Of a stretch of 64,000 nucleotides of DNA, positions 23,131 to 35,010 are shown in pieces (the stretch's first letter is position 1; every line of letters begins with the position of its first letter). The stretch spans positions 618,402,580 through 618,466,579 of the forward strand of contig CM046877.1 in assembly GCA_025667525.1 (NCBI GenBank), given 5' to 3'. The notes beneath the pieces were generated by a model. That model ran no database searches. It was given only the letters and a program-made list of their open reading frames with translations, and was not told where the DNA came from. The position numbers were made by a program, and so were the translations under genes. This DNA is from Glebionis coronaria (Eukaryota; Streptophyta; Magnoliopsida; Asterales; Asteraceae).

Positions 23131-26100
23131 TCAAGGATTGACCATCCCAATATGAACCACCAAGTGGTTAAACCGAGGACCATCAAAAGCTTTAGTCAGC
23201 AAATCAGCAACATTGTCATCCGTATGAACTTTGAGAACCTGTATCAGCTTCTTCTCATTGGCATCCCGTATAAAATGATGCCGAATCTCAATATGCTTCG
23301 TCCGCTGATGAAAAACATGATTCTTCACAATGCAAATAGTGCTTTGATTGTCAATAAAAATTTTGGTATTCATAAAATTGAAACCATAATCCAAAATCTG
23401 ATTTTGGATCCACAAAACTTGTCCACAACAGCTAGCAGCCGCAACGTATTCAGCTTCTGTTGAAGAAGTAGCGACAATTGTCTATTTCTTGCATTGCCAT
23501 GAAATAAGTCGACGACCCAAAAATTGACAACCACCAGTAGTAGACTTCCTATCATTATTAGCACCAGCATAGTCACTATCACTATAGGCTTCTAGAACAA
23601 AAGGAGATTCTCTAGGATACCATAAACCCAATTTAGGTTGAGCCTTGATATACTTGAAAATCTTCTTTACGGCATTTAAGTTCGAAACCGTTGGAGTCAC
23701 CTGGTGTCTAGAACAAGCACTTACTGCAAACATAATGTCTGGACGTGATGCAGTCAAATACATGAGAGAGCCAATCATAGACCTGTACATGTGAACATTT
23801 ACCGGGGGGTCTGGCTCATTCTTAAGTTTGATTTTAGCAACTTCATATGGAGTTGTTGCTGGTCTAAGAGGATCCATGTCAAACTTCTGTAGAATCTCAT
23901 GGACATATTTATCTTGACTGATGAAAATCCCATCCGATTGTTGCTTGACCTGAAGACCAAGGAAGAATGACAGTTCTCCCATTGCACTCATCTGAAATTC
24001 GCCTTTCATCAAGTGTTCAAACTCATCACACCACTCCTTCCTTGTAGAACCAAAAATAATGTCGTCCACATAAACCTGAACAAGGATAATATCCTTGGAA
24101 TTCCGCCGAAGAAATAGTGTTTTGTCAATAGTACCTCTTCTATAGCCATTCTTTAACAAGAAAGTTGAAAGACGCTCATACCAAGCTCTAGGAGCCTGAT
24201 GTAACCCATAAAGAGCCTTGACCACCTTGTAGACTTTCTTGGGATGAAGTGGATCTACAAACCCCTTAGGTTGAGTAACATACACTTCCTCGTCAATTTT
24301 GCCATAGAGAAATGCACTCTTGACATCCATCTGGAACACCGTAAAGCCAACATAAGAAGCAAAGGCCAAGAACAGACGAATGGCCTCGATCCGTGCAACC
24401 GGTGCAAAGACTTCAGTATAGTCAATGCCCTCAATTTGAGTGTGTCCTTGTGCGACAAGCCTAGCTTTATTCCTTACGACAATTCCCCGTGCATCCTTCT
24501 TGTTCTTGAGAATCCATTTGGTATTGATAGCTGTCTTTCCATCTGGTAAGTCAACCAGAACCCAAACATTCTGAAACAAGAATTGCTGCATTTCCTCCTG
24601 CATAGTCTCCACCCAACTTTGATCCTCAAGTGCATGAGAAACAAACCTAGGTTCCACCTGTGAAAGAAAACAAGCAAACAAGCAGTGCCGAAAGTCCGTA
24701 TGATTATTACGCTTTTGATCCTCAATATAGCCCACAAGAGCATGATGATCAGACGAGGCCTTCTACTGCATTCTGCGTGTCTGGACAGTAGAACCAGGAT
24801 CTCCAATAATTTGCGTGGTAGGATGATCTTTATGTGATTGCAACACTGGATTGGAAGAAACTTCCACTTCTGGTGCCAAGTTATTGAGATCACCAACAAA
24901 GTCAGCATCATATGAAGCATTTTGGAAAATCCCATCAACCGGTTGTTTATGAATATCATCCAGCTTGGTAGAAGACTTCTTTTCATGGTTCCCCAAATCA
25001 GAAGACTTCTTTTCATGGTTCCCCAAATCAGAAGGACTGGAGAAACGTGTATTGGAAGCAGACTCACTAGCCGGAGTACCAGTAGGTGTTAAGATAGCAC
25101 TAGGAGCAGAAGCTGGAGTACCAGGAGCAACTTTGGCAGTAGGCTCACCAAGGGAAACTCAAAGCTACCCTGAGCAGCTGCTTTAGTAGCTTCTTGTTGT
25201 TGTTTGAGAAGAGTGTCAAGAGCTGCTTGGGAATCCTGTACATCCAATGGAGTTGCATCACTAGGAGGAGTAGGAGAAACCATGGTGGAATAGGATGGAA
25301 CCACAAAAATGTCATCCTCATCATCTGAATCAGAAAGACTAGAAGGAACACCAGGTGTAGAAGTTGCAAACACTTGTGGTCCTGCATCATGGTTAGTTTT
25401 GAAACGAAAATATTCTAACGAATCACTAAGATAATCAAGATCAAAATACCATTCTGGACCTTTGCCTTGGATGTTTGACTTCTCTTCAAAATACCTGACA
25501 TTAATAGTTTCAACGATCCGTTTGGCTTGAAGATTGTAGACACGATATGCCCGAGAATGAGCTGAATATCCCACAATGTATCCTTCATCTACCTTGCCAT
25601 CAAACTTCCCCAAATAGTCACTAGTATTCAGAATGGTGACTGGACACCCAAAAGGCTTCAAATGAGCAATATTTGGAACTTTGCCCGTGAGCAGCTCATA
25701 AGGAGTCTTCTTGTGAGGATTGGTAATAGAAACCCTATTCAAAACATAACTTGAAGTATTAACAGCTTCTGTCCAGAACATGGTTGGAAGCTTGGAATCG
25801 GCAAGCATAGTTCTTGCTGCTTCTATTAGTGTCCTGTTCTTTCTTTCTGCCACACCATTCTGTTGAGGAGTCCTAGCAGCACTATAATCTCTTTTGATGC
25901 CCTTAGCATTGCAAAGTGTGATGAGGTCTTTATTTTTAAACTCGGTTCCATTATCGCAACGAATACCTTTAACTTTCTTGGACAACTGATTCTCTATCAA
26001 GGTAAGAAAATCTCTAAGAATTGAGTAGGTCTCACTTTTGGCAGCCATGAAGAACACCCATGTAAACCTGCTATAACCATCAGTTACCACCAAACAGAAT

Positions 26101-26787
26101 TGCTTGTGATCAATGCTCCTGATGGAAGTAGGACCAAATAAGTCCATGTGTAGAAGCTGCAATGGTTCAGTAATAAGACTTAGAGCAGTAATGGCCTTGA
26201 AGGATGCTTTGTGCTGTTTGCCTTTGCTGCAGGCAATACAATTTATATCATTTCGAAACGTCTTGGGAGGTAAACCAGAGACCAGATTCAGATTTGCAAG
26301 TTTGTGAATGGTCTTGAAGTTCACATGCCCCATCCTTCGGTGCCATTTAGTGGCTTCATCTTCTGAGGCTTTTGCAACCAGACATGCTAGTTGACCAGTA
26401 GGGTTGACTTCATTCAACTTGATGCTATAGATATTGTGTCTTCTAGGGATTCTGAGTAAAACTTGTGAGTCATCCGGAAGCTGAAAATCTTTGGAAAGCA
26501 CAAGTGCATCAGTATCGGTGAAGAGTACAAACTGCTTCTTGTCACAAATCTGAGAGACCGATATCAAGTTGAAGTGTTGAAGTGCTTCCACATAGTAGAC
26601 CTGCTCAAAATTTAGATTTGGAGTCTTTATCATTCCATTGCCTGTGATTCTGCCTTCACCCCCACCAAAATAGACCTTGCCTCCATGAAATGGTACAAAG
26701 TTAGAGAGAAGACTTTTATTTCCAGTCATGCTCCTGGAGCAACCACTATCAACAATGCCTAGACTAGGATCCTGGTATGGAGTAACC
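23131..26787 (-). pseudogene. pol of the SIRE-like Copia (PR-INT-RT-RH)
   Basis: In order: a protease remnant (GIVDSGCSRSMTGN, about 26730); the integrase zinc motif (KWHRRMGHVNFKTIHKL, then CIACSKGKQH); the catalytic integrase region (LHMDLFGP, RCDNGTEF, NGVAERKNRT); reverse transcriptase ([40 protein letters not shown] and intact VYVDDIIFG); and RNase H ([17 protein letters not shown], then HFIRDANEKK). The C-terminus is at 23131. Breaks: a frameshift near 25150-25170, a stop in the linker at 24763-24765, and a TAG (from CAG) at 23482-23484 inside RNase H. The linker has a 30-bp in-frame tandem duplication (24971-25000 and 25001-25030). The reverse transcriptase catalytic residues are intact. 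Confidence 0.8.
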
Positions 26788-26841
26788 TACAACAACAAGA
26801 TAATAAAAATGCAAATGTTAGTGTCTTAAGGGGACCCAAAC
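26787..26841 (-). other. Intron-like segment at the gag/pol junction
   Basis: The segment runs gtttgg...ttgttgtag on the minus strand. It contains the in-frame stop that ends gag, a branch-point-like CTAAC, and a pyrimidine-rich tail. Removing it joins PEK to VTPYQDPSL in frame, and so gag to pol. At 55 nt it is short for a plant intron, so stop readthrough or simple decay remain possible. Confidence 0.35.
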
Positions 26842-29520
26842 CTTTTCAGGTTTGAGCCTGCCTTGTGGATCATTAGAAGAATGCCAAGAAGATTGATGAG
26901 ATCCACCGTTGTTCCTTGGTTGCCTATGCATCATATGGGTATTATTATTTGACCAAGAACAACCTGCTGAGGGCTTAACAGCAGTTCCCAAATTTCCCAA
27001 ACCAAAATACGTGTGGTCTAAATTATATGGATAGATTGGATTAAAATTTTGAAAATAATTACTGGTAGTTTGGAATCCATGATCTCTCCAATAATCAGAC
27101 GCGAAAGGAGAGGATACTCTAGAAGTATTAAACGTTGGAGCACTAGGATTAAGTCTTCTAGTAGCATATGAAGCAGCTCCTGGTGGACCAGGAGCAAGAA
27201 AAGCATGATTAACAGATGCACGTGTGTCATAATAATCACAATCTTTAATTAAATGAAAGGCACTGCCACAAACAAAACATGTTTTGAAAGACCTTTTATT
27301 AGAATGAGATTGTTTCATACTGCCTACTTTATTGCACACATTTCTAGGAAAAACATTCTTCCTAGGACTCAATAAACAAGGACAAGACACACTTGACTTG
27401 ACAGCAACTTTTTCTTCACACTCCCTAGCACCAGTAGCAGCATGGTCATTCGACTTGGAACTTCTAGGTCTTGACTCGTCACTTGAACCATTAGATGCAG
27501 AGTCACCGGCTTTGTCACTGAAAGTACATGAGACAAAGTCATTAGTATTAGTAGAACTTGTTGGGGACTCAAGCATCTGTGATCCATCCGAGTCATTATG
27601 CCATGAAGTGGGCATAAAAGTTCCAGTAAGAGGAGGAGGGACAACATGCATTTCTGCTGCTGGTTTAAACCTATTGTAGCGAGGTTTGCCCTCATCCTCT
27701 TTGTCGGCATCAAAGACACTTGAGAAAGATAAATCAAATACATCTTCTGAATCAATAAATTTTTCAAATCCTAAGCCTCTTTTAGTTCTGCCAGACATGC
27801 TACTATCAATTAATTTTGAAAGATTTTTAGGTGCCTTTTGCCATTTGTCAAATCTTAGCATTGTAGCATCTAATTTAGCTTGCATCTCCTCTTTTTCTTT
27901 GATACTAGCATCTCTTTCAGTTTCTGTATATTTAAGCATATTTGTAGTGTTTTCTAAATCAATGCTTAGTATCCTAATTTTATCCTCATACGCACGTTGT
28001 GTATCTTGTAACCACCTCTTTTGTTGTTCCAAAGTGTTTAATGAAGCCTTATAGGCTTGAACCTCTAAAAAATACTTATCATTTTGATCATTTACTTCAT
28101 TAAATTGGGACAACAATTCGGAGTATTTATCATGAAAACCAAGAGGACAATGTTGTACCTGAGGTGAGATGCCCATAAGAGCAAACTCGTCTGCTTCTTC
28201 TGCATCAGAGAGATTCCCAGCAATCATTGCAAACACGTCAGTCGAGGATTCAGCTGATTCCAGTGTAGAAGCCTGATGATCATTCTAGTTGACCATAGAG
28301 TCAACAGATACCAATGCCTTCTTGTCATCTTTTACCTCCTGAACCTTGAAAGCGGAGTACCTGCTCTTCTCCTGATCATTCTTACTAGGGCACTCCCTTG
28401 CAAAGTGACCCTGTTGCTGGAAGTTATAGAATCGTACCTTGCTTCTATCGAATCTTGCTGGCTCCCGAGGGTTGTAATTAAATTTCCTTCCTACTTTCTT
28501 CTCAAACTTGTGAACCCTAAGAGTAAGCATGGCCATCTGCCATTTAAGATCCATCTCATCCAGGTCAAGTTTATCGACCTGTTTGAAGTCATCAAAAGCA
28601 AGTTGTTGTTCAACATTAACATCAGCCACAAAAGAATGAAGAACAGCTTCTACCATACTACCAGACTTGGTAGTAGGATCAGGACCAGAAGTATGCTGAA
28701 CAGTATGCTGAGAGGAGGCAGTATTGCTAGGGCTACTTGCATATGACATGGGACTAGATGCCATAGAACTCACAAAGGCTGAATTAGCAGGAGTGGGAAA
28801 AGAGTCACTTGAAAATCCTCTTACATGAGGTTCAAAAGTTCTGAGCCTATGAAACAGATCATCAAAAGTGAGATAATCAAGCCCACCTTTGGCTTTGAGA
28901 GAGATCACCACCTGATTCCATGAGTAGGGTAAGGCTTTAAGAAACCTTGCATTAATGTCACCATCATCAGGTTTTGACCGAAGTTGATTCAGCTGGCTCA
29001 ATATCTTCTGGAACCTATCATACCCTTGATTTAGACCTTCAGTTTCTGAGATTTTGAATTCAGTGAATTCATCTCGCAACATGGACCTTCGCATTTTCTT
29101 TGACTCCTCATTCCCACCGAACCTTGCTTTTATTCCATTCCAGATCTCTCTGGCATCATCCAAATGGTAGAAGTCACCCATGTGATCTTCAGGAAGAGAT
29201 TGAAGCAAAATCGTTTTTGCTTTTACCTCCTTCTGAATAGCTATGATTTCCTCATGAGATTTAGGGTCAAGAAGAGTAATATTACCGTTCTTGTCTCGTC
29301 CAGTGAGTTTCCTGCTGTTCTCATTCAGAATGATCTTCCAAAGATCTTGATCAGTGTTGGTGATCCACCATTCCATCTTCATTGCCCAGTTATCATATTC
29401 ACCCTTCTTCAGAAGAGGGAATTTACCATTCGTGTTAGAGACTGTTGCCAGGATCTGCTGAGGTTGCACAATTTTAGGAGTGCTGTCTTCTCCTGTTTGA
29501 GTAGAAGTTGAGGCAGACAT
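26818..29520 (-). pseudogene. gag of the SIRE-like Copia
   Basis: The start is MSASTSTQTGEDSTPK (ATG 29518-29520). The Copia Gag core follows (FPLLKKGEYDNWAMKMEWWI; LLQSLPEDHMGDFYHLDD; IWNGIKARFGG). The zinc knuckle reads FYNFQQQGHFAREC, so both leading Cys are Phe and zinc binding is probably lost. A TAG at 28285-28287 (VN*ND, probably from TGG) splits the frame. The second half is a coiled-coil-rich region (LNTLEQQKRWLQDTQRAYED) and then a second knuckle-like CFVCGSAFHLIKDC. A long Gag tail of this type is known from SIRE/Maximus elements. Confidence 0.7.
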
Positions 29521-29578
29521 GATAAACAAAATGTTAGAAATAAGAAAACTTGATTCTTCTTGTATAGAGACCCTCCCA

Positions 29579-29591
29579 GGCTCTGATACCA
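29579..29591 (-). other. Primer-binding site of the SIRE-like Copia
   Basis: On the minus strand this reads TGGTATCAGAGCC, complementary to the 3' end of initiator-Met tRNA, two bases inside the 5' LTR. It fixes the element's orientation. Confidence 0.8.
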
Positions 29592-29593
29592 CT

Positions 29594-30058
29594 TGTTGGG
29601 TCTACTAGATGTAGATCTTGCAGCCTGTCAGGACCGGTGAATGACTTCTGTAATCACAAGTCAAATCACAAAGAGACTCTATACACAATATGAATGTAGA
29701 ATATAAATATAATTAAGAAGAACAGAACAACTATAAAGACTTGATCCTTTCTAAGGATTTCTAATATTGATAATGACTAGAACTACGTTTGGTGAAGGTG
29801 TCTCTAACCCTTCTGCCTAAGGTTCCTTTTATACTACAAGGAAAACCTAATACATCATTAAATAAAACGTGTAAAACTGATATGCATATCCTTTCCTAAC
29901 ATATCCCATGCATATCCTAACAGAATATTAAGTAAATAATAAAGTTTGACTTCGACTAGGACCAGGAGTAGGACTTGCTCCTACTGCGACTAGGACCAAG
30001 AGGAACTACATACCTCCTAGTCTACCTATTACATATAACTATTACAATGGTCCTAACA
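29594..30058 (-). repeat. 5' LTR of the SIRE-like Copia
   Basis: This is a 465-bp LTR with TG...CA ends. On the minus strand, TATAAAAG (29826-29833) is a good TATA box. The other LTR survives only as about 28 bases at 21233-21260. Confidence 0.75.
29826..29833 (-). promoter_or_regulatory. Candidate TATA box in the SIRE-like LTR
   Basis: TATAAAAG on the minus strand, about 225 bp into the LTR in the sense direction. It is a near-perfect plant TATA box in the expected orientation. Confidence 0.5.
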
Positions 30059-30477
30059 ATATTTAATTTTAGGGCTTTAATTAGCATTTAAAATTGAATA
30101 TTTAATTAATAAAAGGTTTTAAAATATATTTGTTGGATTTTTATTCTTATTTATATTATTTAAGACTTAGTTTAAACTTTTAATTAATTTTTAGGTTTAA
30201 TTTTTAATTTTGTCGCGTTTTACGTATTTACGCTCGCGTTTTACGTCAACGTCGTAGTTTAAATCGTAGCGTAACTCGTCTTTTACTTTTTCTTCTCAAA
30301 ACCAAAAACGTCACTAATCTAAACATTGTTATTTTATATATTGGCACATTAATACATACACCTCCTTCGAGAACGAACCCGCACTTATTCGATTCTTCGG
30401 TTTTCCTAAATCGTCGAGTTTAATACTTGCCGCATTTATACGTTGTTTTCCTAAACGCGTATTTTTACTCAACATCA

Positions 30478-30521
30478 ATTGGCCTTCCTATAACATGCTT
30501 GTATTTTTCTTCGGTCCATGC
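30478..30521 (-). pseudogene. Dioxygenase-like copy B, 5' part of exon 3
   Basis: On the minus strand the acceptor (ttcag, 30522-30526) is followed by codons for AWTEEKYKHVIGRP, then coding stops where the Athila-like LTR begins. Joined to 7784-7954, with one ATTGG removed, it gives the exon seen unbroken in copy A at 1330-1539. Confidence 0.75.
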
Positions 30522-30922
30522 CTGAATCTATGACACCCGCCATAACTTTGTTAAGCATACGCCTATACTAAACCAGTAGTTTGTACGAAAGATTGATGAT
30601 TTCACAGAAATTGCAAAAAGAAAGCTAAATAAAAAGTCTAGCAAGATCATGTCAAAACGAACAATCTTAGACGACGTCTAATAAAGATGAGTCTAGTTAT
30701 GTCATGATGTGTCGACCCGACACTCTTTTGGTTAGAAAGAAAAAAGGTAACTGCCTCGCCCCTGGTCTTACGATCTGAGAAGTAAATCACGTAACACCAT
30801 CATTAAGGTAGACGCTGACACAATTTTATCCCATACATAACTATTCTTTATGAAGACAACATTTGTCCTTTTTACCAATTTGACTTATTCTTACATTGTT
30901 AACTTATTTTTAACAGTAAAGG
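30522..30922 (-). other. Intron 2 of dioxygenase-like copy B
   Basis: Matches 1540-1892 of copy A. A 20-bp deletion beside 30922 has removed the last codons of exon 2 and the splice donor that copy A keeps at 1891-1892. Confidence 0.6.
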
Positions 30923-31289
30923 CTGATCACCAATAGTAACAACCAAAGCATGCTTATCCGGTGAAAACGACACCCAACCTTTCTTAGAATAAACATGAAA
31001 CTCTAAAGATCCATCACACACATGAAAACATAGCGCATGTTTGTGTTCCGAACCTCTAATCAGCATTCGTATCACATCATAACTAAGCGAATCCATATAC
31101 TCACCATTATTTGACAGATTGTCGATATTCTTACAATGCTTGTAGAGGTAACATATAGATCCCGCAATTTCTTTATCTCCAATACTATCATCATGAAATC
31201 TTGGTTTTGAAGTAAATTGGCCGAGAAACAATTTGAGTAGACTTTCTGATATGTTTTCGATCTTGGACATTACGTCTTCCATTTTTTCA
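30923..31289 (-). pseudogene. Dioxygenase-like copy B, exon 2
   Basis: The acceptor (atttgtag) precedes the codons for SEKMEDVMSKIENISESLL. The frame then stays open through the oxygenase-like core (FHVCDGSLEFHVYSKKGWVS, LVVTIGDQ). Unlike copy A, there is no 2-nt loss here. The 3' border is damaged: the donor CTGCAG/gtaaat is deleted, so normal splicing to exon 3 is not expected. As in copy A, no HxD motif aligns with the usual iron site. Confidence 0.7.
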
Positions 31290-31596
31290 CTACAAATTAT
31301 AAAACTATCAGTTTTTATCGAGATTTAATCAGATTCTAAATATTTAATCATAGGCAGCAAACGAGTCGAGTATCTTAAAATCTAGAGCTTTTATTATGAA
31401 TTATGAGGGTGTTTGGGATTTGCTTATTTAAGTTGCTTATATGCTTAAGGGTAGTTTAAAAGTTTATTTAGAGGTAAAAAATCAAATTTGCACATAAATA
31501 AGCAATCAAAAATCATTCTAGTGATGTAATTCACTAAATTTAATCGAATTTGTTATGCTGACGATCTAATTACGCCATAACAAATTCAAATAAAAT
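31290..31596 (-). other. Intron 1 (3' part) of dioxygenase-like copy B
   Basis: Matches 2264-2560 of copy A. It ends at the Copia insertion, where AAAAT (31592-31596) is one copy of the target-site duplication. Confidence 0.65.
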
Positions 31597-32061
31597 TATT
31601 AACAAGTAAGTTGACAAGTGTTCCATAGTTGAAGGGTAAGAAAGGGAAATATTTTCTTTATATATATTTTTTTTCTAGTTTTGTGTTTGAGTTTGACTGG
31701 TTACTAAAGGTTAAAGGACTAAATGTGGCAAGGAGTTGGAAGTTGAGTCAACCCTAGTCTTTGGCTATATATTCATCGCTTCTAGTTGTGTTTATTCATT
31801 CAGTCTGTTTTGTTATCTTGTTTTCATCTCTCACTTTGTTCCACCATTGTTACTTTGAGCTGTGTTCTTGATCTTGTATACGTATATTGATCTTGGTTTG
31901 TAAGATCAATCATATGCTTGTTTTCTTTTCTTTCTGATTTGTAAGTACGATCACAAAGCTAGGTATCACATTTGACGTGATAGCCTAACGCAGTTATAGA
32001 AAAATAATGGGGAGGTTGGTTGAATAAATCATTTTCTTGAGTTTGTTTTATAAATCGAATA
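31597..32061 (+). repeat. 5' LTR of the intronic Copia
   Basis: 465 bp, nearly identical to 47409-47873. It contains TATATAT (31766-31772) followed by cttctagttg, a candidate core promoter conserved in both LTRs. Confidence 0.85.
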
Positions 32062-32074
32062 TGGTATCAGAGCC
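32062..32074 (+). other. Primer-binding site of the intronic Copia
   Basis: TGGTATCAGAGCC begins immediately after the LTR and is complementary to initiator-Met tRNA. Confidence 0.85.
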
Positions 32075-32463
32075 TTTGGTTCTTGATATCTGAGTTTTAA
32101 ACCATTTTTATTGAAGATCTTGATTAATCTTGTGATTAATCTTGTGTTAATTGTGGTTAATTACAAGTTTTTTGATCAATTAAATTTTTTAGGGTTTTTA
32201 AAATTTGGGGGTTTTCTGATTCTTGGTGTTTTGTGGTGTTTAATTGGGTTCTTTATTGGTTAATTGAGCTTAATTGCAACTCTGGTAAGGTTAATTGAAG
32301 AAACCCTAAATTTCAGAAATTAGGGTTTCGTTCAATTTTTGGGGATTTGTTATTGTTTGTTGGTTATTTGTTATAACTAACATTTTTCAGGTTGGTATTC
32401 CGCTGTGCTTGTTGTTTGTGGTGAGATCTTCTTGATCTCATTGGTTCTTGGCTATTCTTTGCT
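32075..32463 (+). other. Leader of the intronic Copia, first part
   Basis: Untranslated and T-rich, cut at 32463 by the Gypsy insertion and resuming at 42669. TTGCT (32459-32463) is one copy of the Gypsy target-site duplication. Confidence 0.6.
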
Positions 32464-34828
32464 TGTAACACCCCACTTGGATAAATGGACCGTTACGTGT
32501 ATTTATGGCGTGTCATCAAAGCATGCAAGGCAATGTATTAAACATTAACTGACCAAACGGAAATACCGGAATCAAACATCGGTAGTCCAACATAAGCCCA
32601 AAATATAAAGATTAAGTACTGAAAGAAAAAGGACGAAACAGTGTCCAAACAACCAAAGTAAAGTAACGTAATGTGTGCATAAAAATAAAGGAGTCTGGAT
32701 AGCTCGCATCCAAATGCACGTACTCTCTTAGAAGTCCTAAGATCGTCCCTATGCACCTGCCGTTTGGAACATGAAAGGAAACTACGGCTGAGCATAACGC
32801 TCAGTGGACGGATATAGCATGATAAGAATATACAGAAAGTAATGAATTAGAAGACAACAATGAAACTATAAGACTGATATGAACATGTGGTAGAACTCTG
32901 CATAAACTCTGAAAAACCTGATTCATATATACTGATACTGACATATAACTATAAATTCTGAAACATGCATTTACTGTATTTTATTTGCCAGAGCTTATAT
33001 AGGTCACGTGCTGTAACAACCGTGCATGAATAACTGGAGGGGTGACCTCGTCATGCTGTAGAGGGGTGACCTCTAAATAACTGTGCTGGGTGGAGGGATC
33101 AGCTCCAATGTGAAGGATGTAGAGCACACACCACATTCACCTGATAACTTGTAACACATATAAGCCTAGGATGCATCCATACGCCCCACTAATAATACTG
33201 ATAAAAGGGCCGAGCTGAGCTGAGTGGAACGATGCAGGATATCACTCTCCTGCATGTGAGTCACGACACCGGTGCCTCTAGTGCCGTGGTTACGGTACCT
33301 CCGTAACTAGTACATAAACTGGTCGTGCTTGTATATAATGCTCAGGCAATTTATTTAGCTATTAATATGATTACTGATAAACTTAAACATATACTGGGGA
33401 AAAACATTTGGCTAAAGACGGAAATCCTAATCATGCATAGAAAGGAAGTCCTTACTGAAAGGACGGAAAATCCATACCTCTAGCCAGTACTGACTGAATG
33501 GAAGACTGAACGGATACTACTCGGGCTTCACGCGTGCTACAAGAATAAAGGACGCGAATAAGTTAACTGATATCCGTTATTAAATTTTACTGATCTTATT
33601 GGTTTCTTATTTATTTATTTCTGAAATTCCATACATATATTAACGGCTAAATCTGATCTTATAATAATTCATTTTAATGTATTATCGTTCTACTATTAGT
33701 TACGTACAAACGTATTTCTGACGATAAAGTATTTCTATAATAAGTATCCCGCTAAATTAGAAGTTTCTTAATTTAGAAAGTTCTCAATTAATATAATTCC
33801 TTTCCTAAAAATATACCCTTTTTAAATATTAAAGAACTATTTTAATTTAATACACTTAAAATATATTTTTAAATATTTATAAAACAATTTAATATAAAAA
33901 GGTATAATATAAGAATATATTTTTTTTATAATAACGTCCCGAGCCTACCGAGCCCATCTCGGTCGCACTAACAAAATCAAACATATTATACAAAAACTGT
34001 TCACAACCGGATTAGCGACAGAATTTTCTGTCGCTAAACCGTCGCTAAACTGTGACCAAAACTGCCTATAGTAACTGCGACAGAATATACTGTCGCTAAA
34101 CTGTCGCTAATCTGATTTTTTTTAAACTAACCGGACCCCCTGCTGTACCAATATAACCACCGAGAGCCCTATGCTCTCGGGTTTCCCCTGCTCTCCTGTT
34201 CTACCCACCGTTATACACAAAGACCCACCGAGACACTTGTAGTCTCGGCTGGGCCAAAACAGAAACACACCGAGACCCTAATGGTCTCGGTTTGCGTGTA
34301 AACAACAAAACCCGACCACCACTACATTAATAACCTGTTTAATTTTTATAAAAACATGTGTTCTTGATATTACCCAGATGGATTCGTGGATCAAAAGAAA
34401 AGAAGGAGGATTAAAGATGTTTTACCGATTATGCAATGACTTTGAGATGATAACCAATAAACCCGAATAGAAACAGCAAAATAAGCTTCGTCTTCCCCCT
34501 TTTTCTTTGATCACAGCCGGCGGCATACAAAACCACACAACCCTAATTTATTTGTCTTTTTTTTTTTGAGTCGACTGTTATGGGAGAAAGACTCCCGTTT
34601 GATTATTTGAGTAAACTAAAATGGGCTAAAGCCCATAATCCCCCTTTTTCTTTTCTTTAAAACCGGCCCCCTACTCTTTCATTTATTTATTTTTATATTT
34701 TTTTTAAAAACTTGTATGTAATAATATTTGTATAATTTTCTTATATTGATTTCGCTAATAATTTCTACGTAATGATTTAAGTAAAAACCCGCGTATTTAT
34801 GTTCCCCAATTTAAATACGGGTTTTACA
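32464..34828 (-). repeat. 3' LTR of the chromovirus
   Basis: 2365-bp LTR paired with 40300-42663. It holds a group of stem-loops (33947-34290) and a TTAGCGACAG palindrome (34012-34037). The ORF at 32538-32795, repeated at 40374-40631 in the other LTR, is not a known protein. Confidence 0.85.
33947..34290 (-). repeat. Cluster of stem-loops in the chromovirus LTR
   Basis: Three 21-nt hairpins share a CCGAGA...TCTCGG stem: 34160-34180 (CCGAGAGC/GCTCTCGG), 34228-34248 (CCGAGAC/GTCTCGG) and 34270-34290 (CCGAGACC/GGTCTCGG). The inner stem bases change in compensatory pairs. A related shorter one is at 33947-33963, and a palindrome TTAGCGACAGAA/TTCTGTCGCTAA is at 34012-34037. In the sense direction they lie about 540-880 nt into the LTR. 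The set recurs at about 41784-42127. Confidence 0.6.
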
Positions 34829-34840
34829 ATTCTTCCCCTC
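34829..34840 (-). other. Polypurine tract of the chromovirus
   Basis: On the minus strand this reads AGAGGGGAAGAA followed by T and the LTR. A near copy of the surrounding sequence recurs at 34890-34930. Confidence 0.65.
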
Positions 34841-35010
34841 TAAAAGAATAATTCGTCCCCGAATTAAGAATACGGCCGTACTGGGTTTTACAATTCTTCC
34901 CCTCTAAAAGAAGAATTCGTCCCCGAATTATAAGGTATTTAAGCTGACTGGAGTAAAAACTGAAATGCTAATAAGCTGGAAGACATAAAAGCTGAAAAGA
35001 CATACCCGAA

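Larger units (their letters stand above)
21233..30058 (-). mobile_element. SIRE/Maximus-like Copia retrotransposon nested in the Athila-like LTR
   Basis: The coding order on the minus strand is gag, protease, integrase, reverse transcriptase, RNase H (the Copia order), then a third ORF. The 5' LTR (29594-30058) is complete and followed by an initiator-Met primer site. At the other end only about 28 bases of LTR remain (21233-21260), ending TTTT where TGTT is expected. ATATT flanks both sides (21228-21232 and 30059-30063). The element is 8826 bp. All three coding parts carry stops or frameshifts. The clade is inferred from the long coiled-coil Gag C-terminus and the third ORF. Confidence 0.8.
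7955..30477 (+). mobile_element. Non-autonomous Athila-like Gypsy LTR retrotransposon
   Basis: Two long LTRs (7955-11524 and 18095-30477) start TGATGAGACTG and end CAACATCA. A primer-binding site (11528-11545) follows the left LTR and a polypurine tract (18083-18094) precedes the right one. The insertion is flanked by ATTGG on both sides (7950-7954 and 30478-30482). Without the Copia element nested in the right LTR (21233-30058 plus its duplication) the element is about 13.7 kb. It encodes Gag and protease, but I find no reverse transcriptase, RNase H or integrase, so mobility would depend on a related autonomous element. It splits exon 3 of the dioxygenase-like copy B. Confidence 0.85.
18095..30477 (+). 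repeat. Right (3') LTR of the Athila-like element, interrupted by a Copia insertion
   Basis: LTR sequence runs 18095-21232 and resumes at 30059-30477. The part between is the SIRE-like Copia element. Without it the LTR is about 3.55 kb, like the left LTR. The C tract here is shorter (13 C at 18939-18951). It ends CAACATCA, followed by the ATTGG target-site duplication. Confidence 0.85.

Noticed and set aside
32538..32795. 85-codon ORF repeated at 40374-40631
   Set aside because: Same situation: a chance frame inside duplicated LTRs.
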